From Taenia hydatigena (taxonomy: Eukaryota > Platyhelminthes > Cestoda > Cyclophyllidea > Taeniidae): a DNA stretch of 64,000 bases. A model generated the notes under the pieces. That model was not told where the DNA came from, did no database searches, and saw only the letters and a program-made list of their open reading frames with translations. Made by a program: the position numbers and the translations under genes. Each line of letters opens with the position of its first letter. Within the stretch, counting starts at the first letter, position 1. The DNA lies in NCBI GenBank assembly GCA_036345935.2, contig JADWOT020000006.1, positions 17,334,519 to 17,398,518 of the forward strand. Reading direction: 5' to 3'. Shown piece by piece: positions 1 to 14,300 of the stretch.

Positions 1-3000
1 TTAGAGCTAATAACATTAGCTGAAGGCCCGGCAAGTGGAAGGAGGCACAGTAGCGGAGATCCTAAGTGAACCATTACCGAAACTGAGCTAGGCAAATAAC
101 CACTGGCTGCAAATGCACTCTCACCCTCAGGCCAAGAACATCCTGCATCTATTTTGGTGGTTTAAACTTAGCTTATCTGTCTGGAATGCATGAGTGACGC
201 AGAGGGTATTAGTGGCACTCGAGAACAAAGACTAGCAAGGAGGGATTCAAATAAGCAGTCAGTAATTGGTCATTATCCATTTAATCTATTGGTACAGGAG
301 GATAGCACTGGCTAACAAGAGCTCACCGAGTCATTAGCTCTACTTCTGGGAAATACCATGCCAATGTTGTCTGATAAATTGGAAACATCAATTTCACTTT
401 AATATTGTCCGAAAATTTTATGTTGTCACTAACACTTCCATTACCAATAGCAAGTTCAGTCCAATCGAGTGTAGCAAAATGAAAGCCTGTTTAATGTCTT
501 CAGAAACCATTAAATAGCTAAACTTCTTTTTACGGAACCTCAATAGTCACAGCGAATTGTGCAAAAGCTGGATTTACATTGTTTCCTTTGGCAAGAAACG
601 CCATGGTGTTTTGTAATATTAACGCTCTGCCCATCTACAAGGAAATGAAATGCAATTAATCTCGCTTTGATGGGTCCCTAAAATCTACTCAAGCAACTGG
701 CCGACTGAAAAAGTCATTTTCACTCCATTGCTTTCCAATTAGAGCCAGCTCACCTCCATCAACGCGGTGCTAAATGAGGCATTCCCTTTGTCTCTTCTTC
801 TTCTCATTTCCATCAGATTCGCGAGTCATTCATTCGTGCGGCGTTAAAGCTAATTACTATCTTATCCTTTTATCTTTGCAAAAAATTGTAACTCCGTCAG
901 AAAACAAAAAACGGCCTTCTAGAGTTATCCTTAAGTTAAATGGTATTCTTCACCTCCTGTAAATGGATAAGATCAAGGAATCTACAGTAGCTGACATAAA
1001 TACAACGGTAACTACCAAATGATGAATTAGCACCCAAGAAGATTTGCTTTACTGACCGTTTACGAGCACTTTCATACACCGGGGTAAAGCACAATTCGTT
1101 CTGAAGTGAGGTAAGATAATCACCTATTAGGGCTGAGGCGGTGTTCGCTCAAGTTACATCTTTGGAAAAATTGCCCTCACCAATGACACAATCACTTTGG
1201 AGGCTTTTTCTTCTGGCAACATTCACACTGTTTAATTTTTAAATACTTTCATTCCCGGAGGCCCGAAAGAATTATGGAGGATGAAAAACACGTGTATTTT
1301 TGTCGGTGGGATTAAAGTTGTTTACGCCAGTTGGATAAAATTTATCTCGAGTGATTCACTCCCCATCGCTCTCTCCTCCCTTTCAGGCATGGCCTGTTCG
1401 GTTTTCTTTTAATTTATGCCTTTTTTCAAGCACTTTTTTGACGCTTAGTTTTTGCCTACACAAGACATGAAAGATGGTGTTTCCGAGTTGAACTCAAGTG
1501 GTTTCTTGCCTTATGCCTCAAAAGAGAAGCATCATGTGCCTGAATCATCGGTGGTACCGATTTATCATCTTGAGGGCAGGCTGTTGCAGTGAACGATTCC
1601 TGAGTTGGGCGGATTGCACTTTCTTGCTGGAAAGGCGGTCACATTCCCAGTTCAGGTCTCACTCACTTCACAGAGGTTTGTTAAAGGATGCTAATTGCTA
1701 ATCATCTTTGCCGTTTCGTTTACTTATTCTCAAAAAAGTGTGCATTGTTGGTAAGGTCTATGAAGCTATTGTCTTAAGTTCGAACAGCATCAAATTGCTG
1801 TTTTCGTTACAAGTAGATCTTCCTGAAGTATCTTATTTTCGCTCAATAAAGCTTGTTGTATCATTATGCCCCCTTGTAGACCTAGACTGGAATTGAGGTC
1901 CATTACCTCAATAAAACAGAGGCAGCAATATCACTTGTCAATATCAGATAATTTATTTATCCTGCTTCCTGCAGTGCCTCTAATCTTTAAGTCCACATTA
2001 GTGTGGTTCGTTGTTATCACCGACAAAAAGTAATTGCACATGCTAAGAGCTTCATCCTAAGTTCAGTAATATTGTGGTGTTCTTTCCCATTTTCCCCTCT
2101 CCGCTTAATAAGTCTTTTTGATCCCTCATACATGTACCTGTATTTATTCTTCTCTGACGCTCTTTTACAGAAATCGTTAAAATTTAGCATTCTCAAAAAT
2201 CTGGGCTGATGTGATAAACAGATAGGAGGTTTATATTTTTCTCCCTATTTGCGCAGAGTCCTCGAGCGTTCATAGAGTTCTTTTTTCCTCTCCACCTGCA
2301 TCAAGGCGTCTGAATAAGCGCTAAGCAGAAGAATGACAAAAAAAGACGGTAGTGTCTGCTCTCCCTCCTCCCGATTAGACAAGCTCGCCTCCCACCCCAT
2401 CCTCCCCTGCCACCCCAACACAACCCTTGGCATACTGTCGTCTTGTGTTTAGGATGAGTCAATGGCATTGGAGTGGAAACATGCTTTCTTACCACTTTTT
2501 TTCCTTATCCTAACACATACCAATGTATTCGACATTTGTGCTTAGACTGAGTTAAGGAAATATGCCCTCCCCTTACTGCCGAACTCAAAGGATGCCTATT
2601 ATTAAAGGTGCATAGAGTCCCTTTCCAAAAAGAGAACTCCGAAACCATAATAAAACATAAGTTCGATTTTTTTGCAAGAGGTTCTTAGTCTTAATGCCAT
2701 CAATTAATCAAGCATAAAAGTTCCAGAGGTTTCCCTTCACCGTTCAAATTTTTGGATTTTCAATTGACTTCTGACAACGGATCTGAGTGAGCACTTCAGA
2801 AAACAACTTGCTTCTTACAATAAAAACTTTGATGAACACAAATCTTAGATTAGAATTTTGTAAGGAAATGAGTTCTGCTTTTCGGCGGTCGATGTGGAAT
2901 TTTGCTAGTTAAGTATAAAGTGGCTAAATTTTCTCCTTACAACGTCTTTTTAACTGTTTCTACTTCTTGTCAAGTGTAAAATTTCATTAGAACTGTTTTG

Positions 3001-6000
3001 CTTAAATATTTTACAGTGAAATTGTGAAAGGCATCAAAACTTTTGGAAGGTACATTCAACACATTTGCCGACAGTGTCACACATACGTAGTAGGTGTTTT
3101 TATCAGTTGTTATGAACTGATTTTGCAAAATGTACGTGTAGTGTTCTTGATCCAAAAATAATTACATCATTCCCGTGTTAGGCGGCAAAACTTCTCTCGT
3201 GAGTCGCGGAGATTGGTTTCCATTTGAGATCTGGGTTACGGGCGTTGTGCTGGCATTAATATGCAAATCACAGTCAAATTTTATTTGGGGCTTTTGCTTA
3301 AGGAAGACCTAGGGAACAAAATAACCTCCTTGATTTTGTCATCTCTAGATTTTTCTTCAGTACAAGAGCAAGACACTTTTAAGATGTCGTAACAGCAAAA
3401 CTGCAGCACTGACTAAATAAAATTACCAACATTGTGGGGAAATTAATCTTTTTGCCCAAAAACCCACATACTGATAGATTTGCATCAGGATGATAAAATT
3501 GACATGACACTATCGTCAGCTTCTCAAATAATATATGCCTTCAACGAGAGAACTTCAAGTCGAACCAAGACGTCTAAATTTTAACACTCCTTGCACATTT
3601 ATCATTTGTACGTTTCCAAGCTGGCACATGGACCTGAGGTTTCAGGTCTCTCCCTTTACTACTCCCAACAGTCAGAGCACATTCTGCCCGCTACGCCAGT
3701 TCAAACACTGCTAATCAGAATTTTAGGCAGCGCTTGTAGCCACTTTCAATGTTGGAAAATAAGGGAACTTTTCTTGCCTTTTTAAGACTTGCCCTAAAAA
3801 ATCTGAAAGTTGTGATTTAAAAATATGCTTTTCAAAAGGAATGACTTACAGACCAGACTGTCTCTCGACAAGTAAGTCTAGATATGAATTATTGTTCAAG
3901 TATGTGTTGCCATGGCTACTATGTCGCTTGTAGAAGTTAATGGGATCCAAACATTAGTGGTGATTAAAAGACCTACCCCACCACTGCCGCTATCGTCGAC
4001 GACGGGGGCGGCGTAAAAAGTTGTCGTTGGTTTTGTGCCGCAGCAAAAGCAGATTCCTTCGGTAGCTGGTTGATCGATCGTATGGCGAGGCGGTGCCGGA
4101 TGAATATTTACAACGATAATAGAAAAGGGCCGCAAATCATTTCTACTTCCTCTTACCTAATGAGCGAGAATCAACCCGTATTTGTGGCTTGAATCCTCTA
4201 GAAATGGAATATTATGCATTGTGCATTACTTAACCCGCCTTATTGTTATTCGCAGCCTGTACAATGTGCAAAATGCAAAATCCATTTGGAGCATCGTTTC
4301 TCTTGTGTTTCTGACTTGCCTTGATTATTTCGAACGTCCCAGCAGCAGCACTCTTGGCCCCGTCCGCCTCTGACTGGTTCATTACAAAGATTAAAATAAT
4401 CAAAATGCACTCCATTGAACCACGAAAGTTAATTTATTATCCTGAGTTTCTTAAGGGCCCCAAAGAGGACATGCGGAAAATGTCAGTGATCAAGCCCACT
4501 ATCGAATGAAATCTAACCTTTCCTGTTTGACACGTTGGCCAACAGCGCTGTATTAACAAGGAGGCCGATCTTACTTGCCCTCCCCTTGACACGCATACGT
4601 GGATAACTGGGGAGAGAAAGCCAAAACAAAAGCCTCTGCATCAAAATAGAACAATAAGCCATGGCGTCGAATTATCTCCAAGTTCCTCATGGAGAATGTG
4701 ATTCATTTGACATCGCATAAAAAAGGCAATCTAGCTGTAAGCTTAAGCAAAGTTTCATCTAGCTGCTCTTAATTCTACCAAGTTGTGTCTATAACTTTTA
4801 TAAAATGACTACTTTTGCGCAGTTGCAGAAGAGGGACTCGACGATAGCAGCGACCATACCTTGGCATTTATGGAGGCAAGGTGGCAATAACAACCACGGT
4901 CCTATCATGGCTTTATCACTGGCTCTGATTGACTAGCGCGCAAATCTACTCTCCTGCCTTTTTTACTCAAATTTTTTGAGGGCTTGGCTAAAAAAAGCAG
5001 AAAGAGCACTATAGTAGGTAGAGCAGGGAGATACCAGAACCTGATACGAGCCCCATGTCGCGGTGGTAGAGGGCTTTACTCCTCCGATTTGGCACGTAGA
5101 CTCATTTCGTTTTATGCCCTCGCATAAAATTAGGAGGTAGATCTCAGTGAGTCAGTCCTCTTATGAGCATATTTTCGAGAAAAGTTGGGAAAAAAATCAC
5201 AAAAATACATTGCATAGTAGAAAATGAGGCATTTTCTATTTTTGTGTCAGTAAGTTGAAAATGTTTCCATGCTCTCAGATTTATTTATTTTCGATAAAGT
5301 TGTTGTATGAGAGTTTTCAGCCTTGCTCATCTCATTTCGACGTACTTTAATAAGCATTAGACATCCAACCATTCAGGACAAGTTTCTTTATTTATTCGAT
5401 GATTCCCGTTTCTCTCCTCCTACGTACTCGTTTGTATGGTTACTAGACAGTCACAATTCCCGAAAACTTTGTTTCGTCCATTTTTCTTCTACCATTTCAA
5501 TTAAATATCCCATTGCTTTTTTGGCTAAATTACTTATCAGAATAAAAAAACGTTAAAATGACCACTCAGTGTGTAGAGGTGTTGAGCCAAACTGCTGCGC
5601 CTGAGTACATGGATGAGAGGGCGCCGTCTCGGTGTCCAATATTTAAAACGGGCCTTGGACCACACAAAGCGTTGACTCAGTCGCAGACGTCATTGGGACA
5701 GCTTCGGCAGTGTGTGGTAGCTTGAACGCATGCCTCATCTCGCCCCTCTGCATCGTGAAGCTTTCCTTTAGTAATAAGTGAAGTTCCACCCTTCTCCCGC
5801 CCTTCACTGATAAGAGACTGGTATTTCTGCTCCAATATTTCTTGTTTCTGAGACTCATCAATGCTAAGTAATTCACCTGAGGGACTGCTGAATACTAAAG
5901 TAAAAAGGAGAAGCCATCGAAAAGGAATCTACGGAAAAATAGAAGTTGCGTGTTAAGGAAGGAGAATGTTATTTTTTATCGAAATTGGAGGCAAGACCCA

Positions 6001-9000
6001 CTCATATCCTGGTTCCTTCAAACTCAGTCTTTTGTTGCACGTTCGGATTTTCTCCACTCAATATGTCGGTGGTGTCTTCGATTCCTGTTCTCTACTGATC
6101 TGCTGCTTTTCCATTTGGTGGAAAGTAGTACTTGTATTTTTGTCGGGTTTCGGAAGCGAAAGACACATCGTCGAGGCTTTGAACCTAAAAAAGCAACTAT
6201 TTCTTAATTCTCTTAACGCTCTTGCAGACTGATGATGAAGATGCAAAGCCTATATTGGGTCTGCTCGCTTCTCTAAAGTTAGAGAAACTGTAGACTTTCT
6301 TAAAAATAAAAGAGCTTCAAATTAATTAAATGGTAACAATAAGATGGTGTTAACTTAATAAGTATGGATCAAAAGCCGTTATAAATCCAACTTGGAGCCT
6401 ACTTGATTTGACGTGTGAGTCTTAAAAGCCACTGGATTTTGGCAGCAATTCGCGCCGGTTGCCGACTCATATTTGACTGTCAACAAATCCACCGGATTGT
6501 ATGGCCTCTTTAAAATTTGAATGATGCATCTCAACACTGTTCTGAAGAAAAAAAGCATATTAGAGTAGAATATGCACTCCCAGCGTACAGAATACCTGAA
6601 AGCCATGCCACTCAGCGGAGGTACAATGTCTGTGACTTTCAGTGCCCGCGTGAACAAAACGAAACGTTAAGTATTCAATCAAAGTATTGCATATCCCCTC
6701 TCTGTTGAGCGATTCTCTTGCGCTTCCCTTCGTCAACCTCCCACACCGACAAACACAACGTAGGTAGTGCTTCACAAACAAAAACACTTATAAACCAATC
6801 GCTCCAACCATTGAATTTTTACGCAAGTGAAAAATTCATTACTGAAGCGACACTGATCCCCTTAGCAATTTCACTGTTTCCGGAGTTTCTTCCTGCGTAG
6901 AAGTCGAATTTTCACTTTACGGGTGCCCATCAATATATACATGGTTTCCACCCAGCTAGAAGAGATGTGAAGGTGATACCACGTGTTCTCTTCATTGACA
7001 TTTTCGTACAGGTACCGTAGACAGGTATGTAACGCTTCAATTGTTAATAACATTCCTGTAAAACACGGAACTGGGTTATGTGTTGACGACAGATGCCATT
7101 TTCAGCCCTTTATGTTAAGGGCTATTATACACTCTGCCATTTGATGCAAATGCCTTTCTTCCATTCCGCTGAAGTTTATCACCTAGCAGAAGGAACCAGG
7201 GGAGCTGTCCTTTAAAATTGGGTTCGCTTGCCGATGCCTTTCAAGTTCTTTCAAGACGATTGAAGACATGATACTCGGGCAGGGCGTATTGCCGATGTAC
7301 AGATGTGCAGAAATAAAGAAGAGTGTTAAAGTCCCGGTAAGCCAAAAAAATTTAAAAAAGTAATACAAAATCACATAATAAGCCTTTTAGTTCGTTAACA
7401 TTTACTAGAGACCGCCTCTCAACTTCTACCTTTACTTAATTTTTTAATCATTTGACCACTTCAACTCCCCCAACAATCTAGTTGCAACGTAATAATTGAC
7501 TTTTATGGTTTTAACGGCTTCCCATCTTCGTTACTAATAGGCTTAAACAAAATACTTCCAGGATGACAGGATCGCACATTATTGCCTGATTGGAGACAGT
7601 AATTTTTTTTAAAGCTGAGCAGCCCCAACTCGGCCTACTTGTATCCTACATCCTAAAATTCATATTTATTCGCTCATTCTAACAGCATGTGGCTAATTGA
7701 CAATGCGGTATCCGACCGAGTGCTAACGCAGATTAACTTATGCTTTTCTACCTGCCTCAACAGAGCTTTGTCAGCTTCTGTATCACACCATGAACCCAAG
7801 GCAATGTGCTCTCTCTCCTTTCACTCCTATAGTGCGTCTGATTGACACGAGAGACATCCTGGTGATGGTAGTGATTAGCTCTGAGTGCTTTAGTACCCCC
7901 TTGAATGACTGACAAGCGAAGGGAGACGCAGTGGGAATGTGGTGCAGTCCACCCATCGATAAGGTCAAAATTACTCATGCCCTTGAGGCTAATGGGACCG
8001 CATTCATTCCAAGACAAGAAATGACATTCACATCGTTGATTAAAATCAGTTTTATCAACTGTGCCACTCATTACCCACCCGGCATTTCAATTGCGATTAC
8101 AGTGAAAATGTGACTTTTCTACAAAAAAATCTGCCACAAAATCGAAGTCTCATGGAAAAATTCAATTTCCTAAAACAGAAACAGGCGTTTAACTTGGAAA
8201 CAAATAGGTTATAGGTTAGTAAGGAAAAAGATGAAATCTTTAATTTAAGCAGTCACTCATGAGAAAAACGGCCGACTGGAGAAAAGACGAAACGCGAGCT
8301 ACGAAAAAGGGCACCACGTAAGGTGGTCTCGGTGACCCAAGGTACTGGTGGCTGCTCAATGGTTCACATTGGTTTCGGTGAAATAAATGTCAGGAAAAAA
8401 CCACTTTTCAGACGTCCAGTGTCCTCGAGCTTTCGTGTAAGCAAAAAAGCGTGACGACGATTAATCACGACACATGTGAAGAGCGCCTCTGTAATGGTTG
8501 CATGTTTTGGCTCCTTCGTGTCTACCTGCCTAATGGTTTAAATCCGTGCATGAAATCAGCCTCAGTAAAGCAGAAACGAAAAAGAAAACGTGGTTAGCCA
8601 GCAGGCGTTCGGTTTTTTGCCGTTAAAGAAATCGAAGGCGAATTAAAGCTTGAAATCAAAACCAGAAAAGCGCTGACGGCAGGGCCGTTCAAGCGGCCTG
8701 TCCCCACGTTCCACCCCTCCATTCGCTCTCTCCTCAGTAGGGAGGGTGTTTTACTAAATGGGCGTAGGCCAACAAGGTAACTTCGCAGTTTGTGAAGCAG
8801 ATGCCTACTCTGATAAGTGACCCTCCGCTTCATCACGCATTTCACCCACTCTGCCCCTCTCAATTCCCGCGTCCCACCAGGATTGCTTTTCTGGAGCTGG
8901 TTTGTGCATGGCAAGACTTGGCTTGGGATTGTTTCTTTGATTTCATTGAATTAACCTGAATAAATAGGTAGAATAATCGGGAATACGAGCAATACGAACT

Positions 9001-11158
9001 AAAGCAAATGGCGAAAAATGAAGTAGTTTTCTCAAGACGAACTAACTGACATTCTTTACTAAGCAAACTTCGCATTCTGCGGAAGAGTAATTTTCAATTC
9101 AGTTTTAAGGTTTTATTTTATCTAATCTGCGTACTCTTCCAGATCATCGTCGGCAACGCTGCTTTAGAAATGAAGTAAAAGTTGCAGAAACAGGGGGTCC
9201 CGAAGGCCACTGTAACTATTTTTAATAAGCAATCCACTATTTTTCTCCACAAAAAGGCGCAACTTTTCAGAAAATCCTCAGATGAGGCTGAGTAGCGTAG
9301 GGCTTCCTAGCCTAATTTTTTAAAATAACTTAAGGTGCGTCTTTTGTAGGATAAGCAGCAGCTCACAAAAAGCTTCCTTGGTCTTTCAGAACAAACAGTC
9401 TTACCTGCTTGTTGCGTTCATAATTACAATTTTGCCCTTTTTGCCGGGTCCTGATGCCCATCCTTTCCACAAGTCCCATATATCTCACGCTGATTATTCA
9501 AGTTAAACTTTTAACAATCACTCAACCCCCATTTCCGCATTTACCTTCAAAACGACCTTATTTTACAAAGCGATGGTCTACTGGCATGATCTGCTAACGA
9601 TTCTTGACAATTCCGAGAAGGTACGAATAAATATTATTCGACTCCTTCCACTTCCGTGCACACTGTGGAAGCCCATCCTTCCTTAGCTCCAGTCTTGTAT
9701 GGAGAGTGACGTCACACCTTAGCACAAATAGAGATGTAGTTAACGATGTTTTCACTGTTTTCTCAGTCTTTGCTTCGTCCTTTTGAAGACATCCAACCGA
9801 ACATATTTTTGGCATCTCAAACGATATTCGGTATGTCCCTATCTTCCTTACTTATCTCTTAAAATCTGCTTCAAAGGCTACAAGTACGAACGATAATGAC
9901 TAAAGTAATAAACTTTAATGGAAATATCAATGAGTTAGCACATCCATATTTTCACCTCCTGCATATTCGCTTCCTCACCTTCCGACGTAAACCAACGCTT
10001 GAACCCAACTATTGCCCATAAATCTCCACTTTGTCGCATAGATGGGAAGTCTTTTTTGATGCAATGTTTTTTTACGCAGACCTTCACAACAAGCATCCAG
10101 CTTCCTCCCTCCCTCTCTCCCTCATTCACCCACTCACTTCATTTTAGGACCTTGCATTAAGATAGCATCTCTCCTGCTAAGGGGCAATTAATGCGTCTTA
10201 TTTAGGCGCCAGCCCTAAGCCTCTCCTTTTTGACGAAGAAGTCTAACAATAACAGCAATCCAAGTGTGCCTTATTAGCTCAGCTACTCTCCACTTTTCAC
10301 GACATGGAAAATTAATATCGGTAAGGGCCTTAGACACGATTTGTTGCAACGATGTCCTTGGCAATCACCAAAGCATATACTGAGGAACACTCAGACTGTG
10401 ATTTAGAAAACATTTTAGCGTCAGTTCACATTTTGGGTTTGCTCTCTTGTTTTGACCTCTTATAGCTTCTAAAACGAATTTTGACAACTACACTGATATG
10501 TTAAATTCTGGTTTTCTGTCCTAATTTTGTAACACTGATATGCGCTGTATTAATTTGAGTGTTTGTTCATTTTTACGTTCTGATTATGCGAGTACTTAAG
10601 GCTCCGCCTTTGTGCTTCTACCAAGCAGCGTGGCCTATGAATCATACTAGTAGTCTCTTTGAACTCTTGTGTACATCGACAGTACATATTTCACTTTAGT
10701 ATTATACCTTCTCCCGTCGGCAGAATAGTCTTGAGGTCTTTCATCGGTGGCAGCGAACAGTGAACTCCACCGCAAATGGAAATTGCTTTGCACTGAGCTG
10801 CATGTTTGCTTTCTGTTTTTCTTGTAGGATAGGTGTGCGTGTGTGCGTCTGAACGCAGTGCGCATACCTTCACATCAATTCCGCTGGATACCTCTTAATG
10901 TGGAGTAAGCCCATATTCTATAATTCCATTAGGCCTTGGTCTGACCAATTTGGCAGGTCATAGCATGTCGCGTATTCAACCCTTGCAGAATGCTCGAACC
11001 TGCGCCTTTTGCTCATTCGATGCATTTTTGTTTTTATTTACCATTCTTTCCTGTCTCGAAACAAATTCGTTTTTGAATAAACCTGTGTTTATGACAGCAT
11101 CTTGACAGTAACGCATCATGTTGCTTGTTGGATTTTTTGTCCAACAGCAAAATACTTA
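1..11158. other. Non-coding stretch, no gene recognised
   Basis: Open frames are short and occur on both strands as expected by chance at this base composition. One segment near 3970-4164 looks more coding-like and is listed separately. I saw no kinase motif, tRNA or long repeat. Confidence 0.6.
3970..4164 (-). other. Coding-like segment, possible isolated exon
   Basis: On the minus strand a frame opens just after CTCATTAG (a possible acceptor) and runs about 60 codons to GGCAGTGGTGGG followed by GTAGGT (a possible donor). It includes PAPPRHTIDQPATEGICFCC. The CpG content is higher than in the surroundings. No family is recognised. If real it could be a distal exon of the DDR-like gene or of an unrelated gene. 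Confidence 0.2.
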
Positions 11159-11353
11159 TGCAATGCTTTGATCGTTAACTTAATTTTTCTCTTTGGTTGT
11201 ACGAAGACTGAAGGGCTTGGATATCGTACATACATTTAAGAGCCTGGCCTTAGAACTATGCCAGTATCCTCAACTCCCATGGTAGTCTGAATGAATATTA
11301 TCCTACTCGAGTATTATCTCCTTCCGGTATTGAGGAAGTCTCGGGACGCTACG
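11159..11353 (+). mobile_element. Decayed solo LTR of the same TRIM-like family
   Basis: In sense orientation on the plus strand this 195-bp stretch aligns end to end with the longer LTR at 17146-17335: TGCAATGCTTTG at the start, TTTGGT, ATGCCAG within the 73-bp block, GAATATTATCCTACTCGAG in the TATA/CTAG region, and TTGAGGAAG then GGGACGCTAC at the end. No interior sequence or second LTR follows. The divergence is clearly greater than between the two LTRs of the other copy, so it is older. Confidence 0.6.
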
Positions 11354-14300
11354 CTTGAAATTACGTTTCCCTAATCACTCAAGTTTTTAAGACTTCCTTG
11401 GACTGGAGTCGACCTCTTGTGTCGAACACACCTATTGTGGTAATTAATGTAAGTCACTATTGTTGGAATCGCAGTTTAAAATGTTTGGTTTGCCTTAATT
11501 TTATAACTTTTTGGCTTTTCTTTTGTGACCTTGTAAGCACATATTCTACAGCTGAAATGTAATTGAGTGTCAACAGTTTTCTGCGCTTGACACACTTCCA
11601 GGCCCAAGTTGGTCTCCAATTGCACGCAAATTTGCTGCACTGATTTGACCATTTTACAGCGTTAGGCCACTCTTCTAGGATTTTGCCAGACAAAACACCT
11701 AAATCAGACGTTTATGTCATCACACAAATCCCATTAGCCTCGACATTGCTTCAAAATATCCCGCTACCCCAGTAGTCTCTTAGCACACTCCATGCGTACT
11801 TGAAGTCGTAGGAGTAAATAGTTTCGTTCATTGCTACCATACATTGCGCTGGTTCAAACAACCTGAAAATTTGCTTTAAAATAATTCAGCGATAAATTGT
11901 ATCGTGAGAAGGTACTAAGGACTATTTGTCTTTGATTTGTGTGAAAAACAAAACTTCGTTTCACCAACTCAGCCTTTCACTAGCTGAAAGAAATGGTAAA
12001 ACTTTTTCCACCCTATGATTTTTTAATCATTTTATTCCCTCATATTGATGATGTCTTTATTAAACCTGTTCTCTGAGTTGTGCCGGTCTGACGATCACAT
12101 CATTGAAAGCGTGGAGAGGGACCAATGGACTAATAGCAGAAAGGTCAATTATAAAAAGATGGTGACTGAAGACTCGGGGGCTGACGGTCCCTGTGGGCTA
12201 AAGCAACAACTTAAACAAATACTGCTAGCTTTTTAATTCGGTGAACGTCCTTTAAATTAAAGGTGCACATATGTGCTACTCGTGGGGCGAGGTAAGGAAA
12301 TCAGAGTGTCAGATATGTAGCACTGCAAGCAGGCATGTTCATATCACCCGAGCTCATTGCATTATGCGAGTGAATCATTGTTGTGCATTAGACTTGGGAA
12401 TTCGTTTACCAGGCATTTCTAACGTTCTCATCATTGGGAGACCACCGAAGTGCTTTTTAACCGCTCTCCTGAATAGATTTGTGTAATGTTTAAAAGTTTA
12501 ATATTCCCCACCTCGTATTCACTTGGGGCATGTCATCTTTCAAAGCACTTTTCCAAAAAACGAAGGGAGAAAATGCTTTTAGTAAACAATGAAATGATAA
12601 GAGTGCCGATTAAATGGTCTTTATGCATAAAAGTAAAGCAGAATGAAACCACATAATAGTGGTTTTTATCTCTGTAAACTACTTGGTCTGAGGATAATTG
12701 ACCGGGAGAAAACCCACCCCTAGCAGACATGCATCCAGCCAATAGGACCGTGAATTTGTAGTCACAGCAAAAACTATCCTAGCCTTGATCCCGTTTAAAA
12801 TTTACTGCAACTCTCCTTCCGAACAAAGAGGTTTGAATTAGTACCCACATGCGACTTCCAGGACGCTTGATTAAAAAGGAACAAGTCATTTTTAGTATCG
12901 TAGCCTTATTGACAGGTAAAATGAAAAAAAACAAGATGTAAACTGAATATGAGGTGGTAGCTCTGTTCTAAATATTTTTTATTCATTCATCAGGAAGGGA
13001 ATTAGCTTTAGCTGTGAACGCAAGGTGTACGACAAATTTTACGGCCCTGTCAATGAATCCGGAAGTAGCCCATCAGATGACTATCCAGGTTACAACAAAA
13101 ATATACAGATTTTGATGCGGTGATTTTTTCGCAAAAGTTTACTTCACATTTAGTATTCACCCGGCTTTCTCATTCGCCGCTTCAAAGTTGCATGTGACAT
13201 GTCCCAAAGAATTTGTTAGCACAACTCCTGGGGATAAAAATTTATGCCTCCGTTAAAAATCAAGAGATTTCCACTTAAAATTCAAGTCAAGTGTATTGAC
13301 TTTTAATCAAGCAACAGCAACAAGTGTTGGGGAGGATGCCGGTGACATTTCCTCACAGTTCCTAAAAAGTGATTTTATTTCATCCACGCATTGAGGGATT
13401 GGAGAAGGGAGGGTAATTAACGTCGCCTCCCTCACGCCGCCCCCCTCCCCCTCTAATGAATCACGATGGCATTTACCAAGGCGAGATTCGCAGTGAAATT
13501 TAATGAAACAGAGGACGGATAAAAATGCAGCTAGGAAATATGGTTATGCGAATCCTTTATTGTGTCGGTGATCTATTTTAAGTTTTGAACACAAATGCTT
13601 CATTGAATTTGGGATACCTCGAAGGCCGTTGTAGACGCAATGACCTGTGTGATTGAATCTTTGGAAAAGCTAATGGTTCCTAAATAATGATAGTCAGTCT
13701 TGCTGTTAGCCAAGACGAGGATTTTTCACCACCCACAATACGGCTTTGATTCACAGTCACTCAACCTTTATTCTAGATAGTAATATCATCGGAAGGACTC
13801 TTTATTCGCGGGTTCCTTAAACTGTTTGTATTGTCCACATGGGTACTATGAATTATGTGTGATTTCGTAAAGACCAGTTTAACGTTAAAAACAATACTTT
13901 TCAAAGAGGAACAAGCAAAAGCAGTCACATCGAAAGCTGAGAGATCATGAAGGCCCCTAACGGCGTCTTATTGAATGTTATGCCATAAAATCACTAAAAA
14001 CTCTGCATAGATACGTCAATGAACGGCAGTTATTGTAAAATATAATTGCTTATTCCACTTTCCTTTCACACTTTAACCTATGATTCTTAAGCTACCTCGA
14101 GAACGATTTTAAGCACTCTGCCTCGTTCCTAATCTCAGGCGCAATGATGCATTGGGGTTGGATTTATCAAAAAACCATTTGCAAATTGGGCGCAAGCAGA
14201 ATCTATCCTTTATTTTTGAAATAACAGGTTGCAATACTCCTTTTTTACTCTTTATTTAAAAAGAAGAAGACACAGCCTGCAGACTGAGCTTATATAATTA

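Noticed and set aside
4960..5060. Another TRIM LTR copy
   Set aside because: Only a short A/G-rich stretch resembles the LTR; both ends and the TATA region are missing.
5040..5080. An HRD motif suggesting a kinase catalytic loop
   Set aside because: The minus frame reads HRDMGL but lacks the following A.RN and any flanking kinase sequence; the frame stops soon after.
5005..5080. A tRNA gene
   Set aside because: The A and B box-like fragments do not fold into a cloverleaf and lack a proper GGTTCGA B box.
8320..8345. A second HRD-like hit on the minus strand
   Set aside because: It reads HRDHLTWC with no kinase context.
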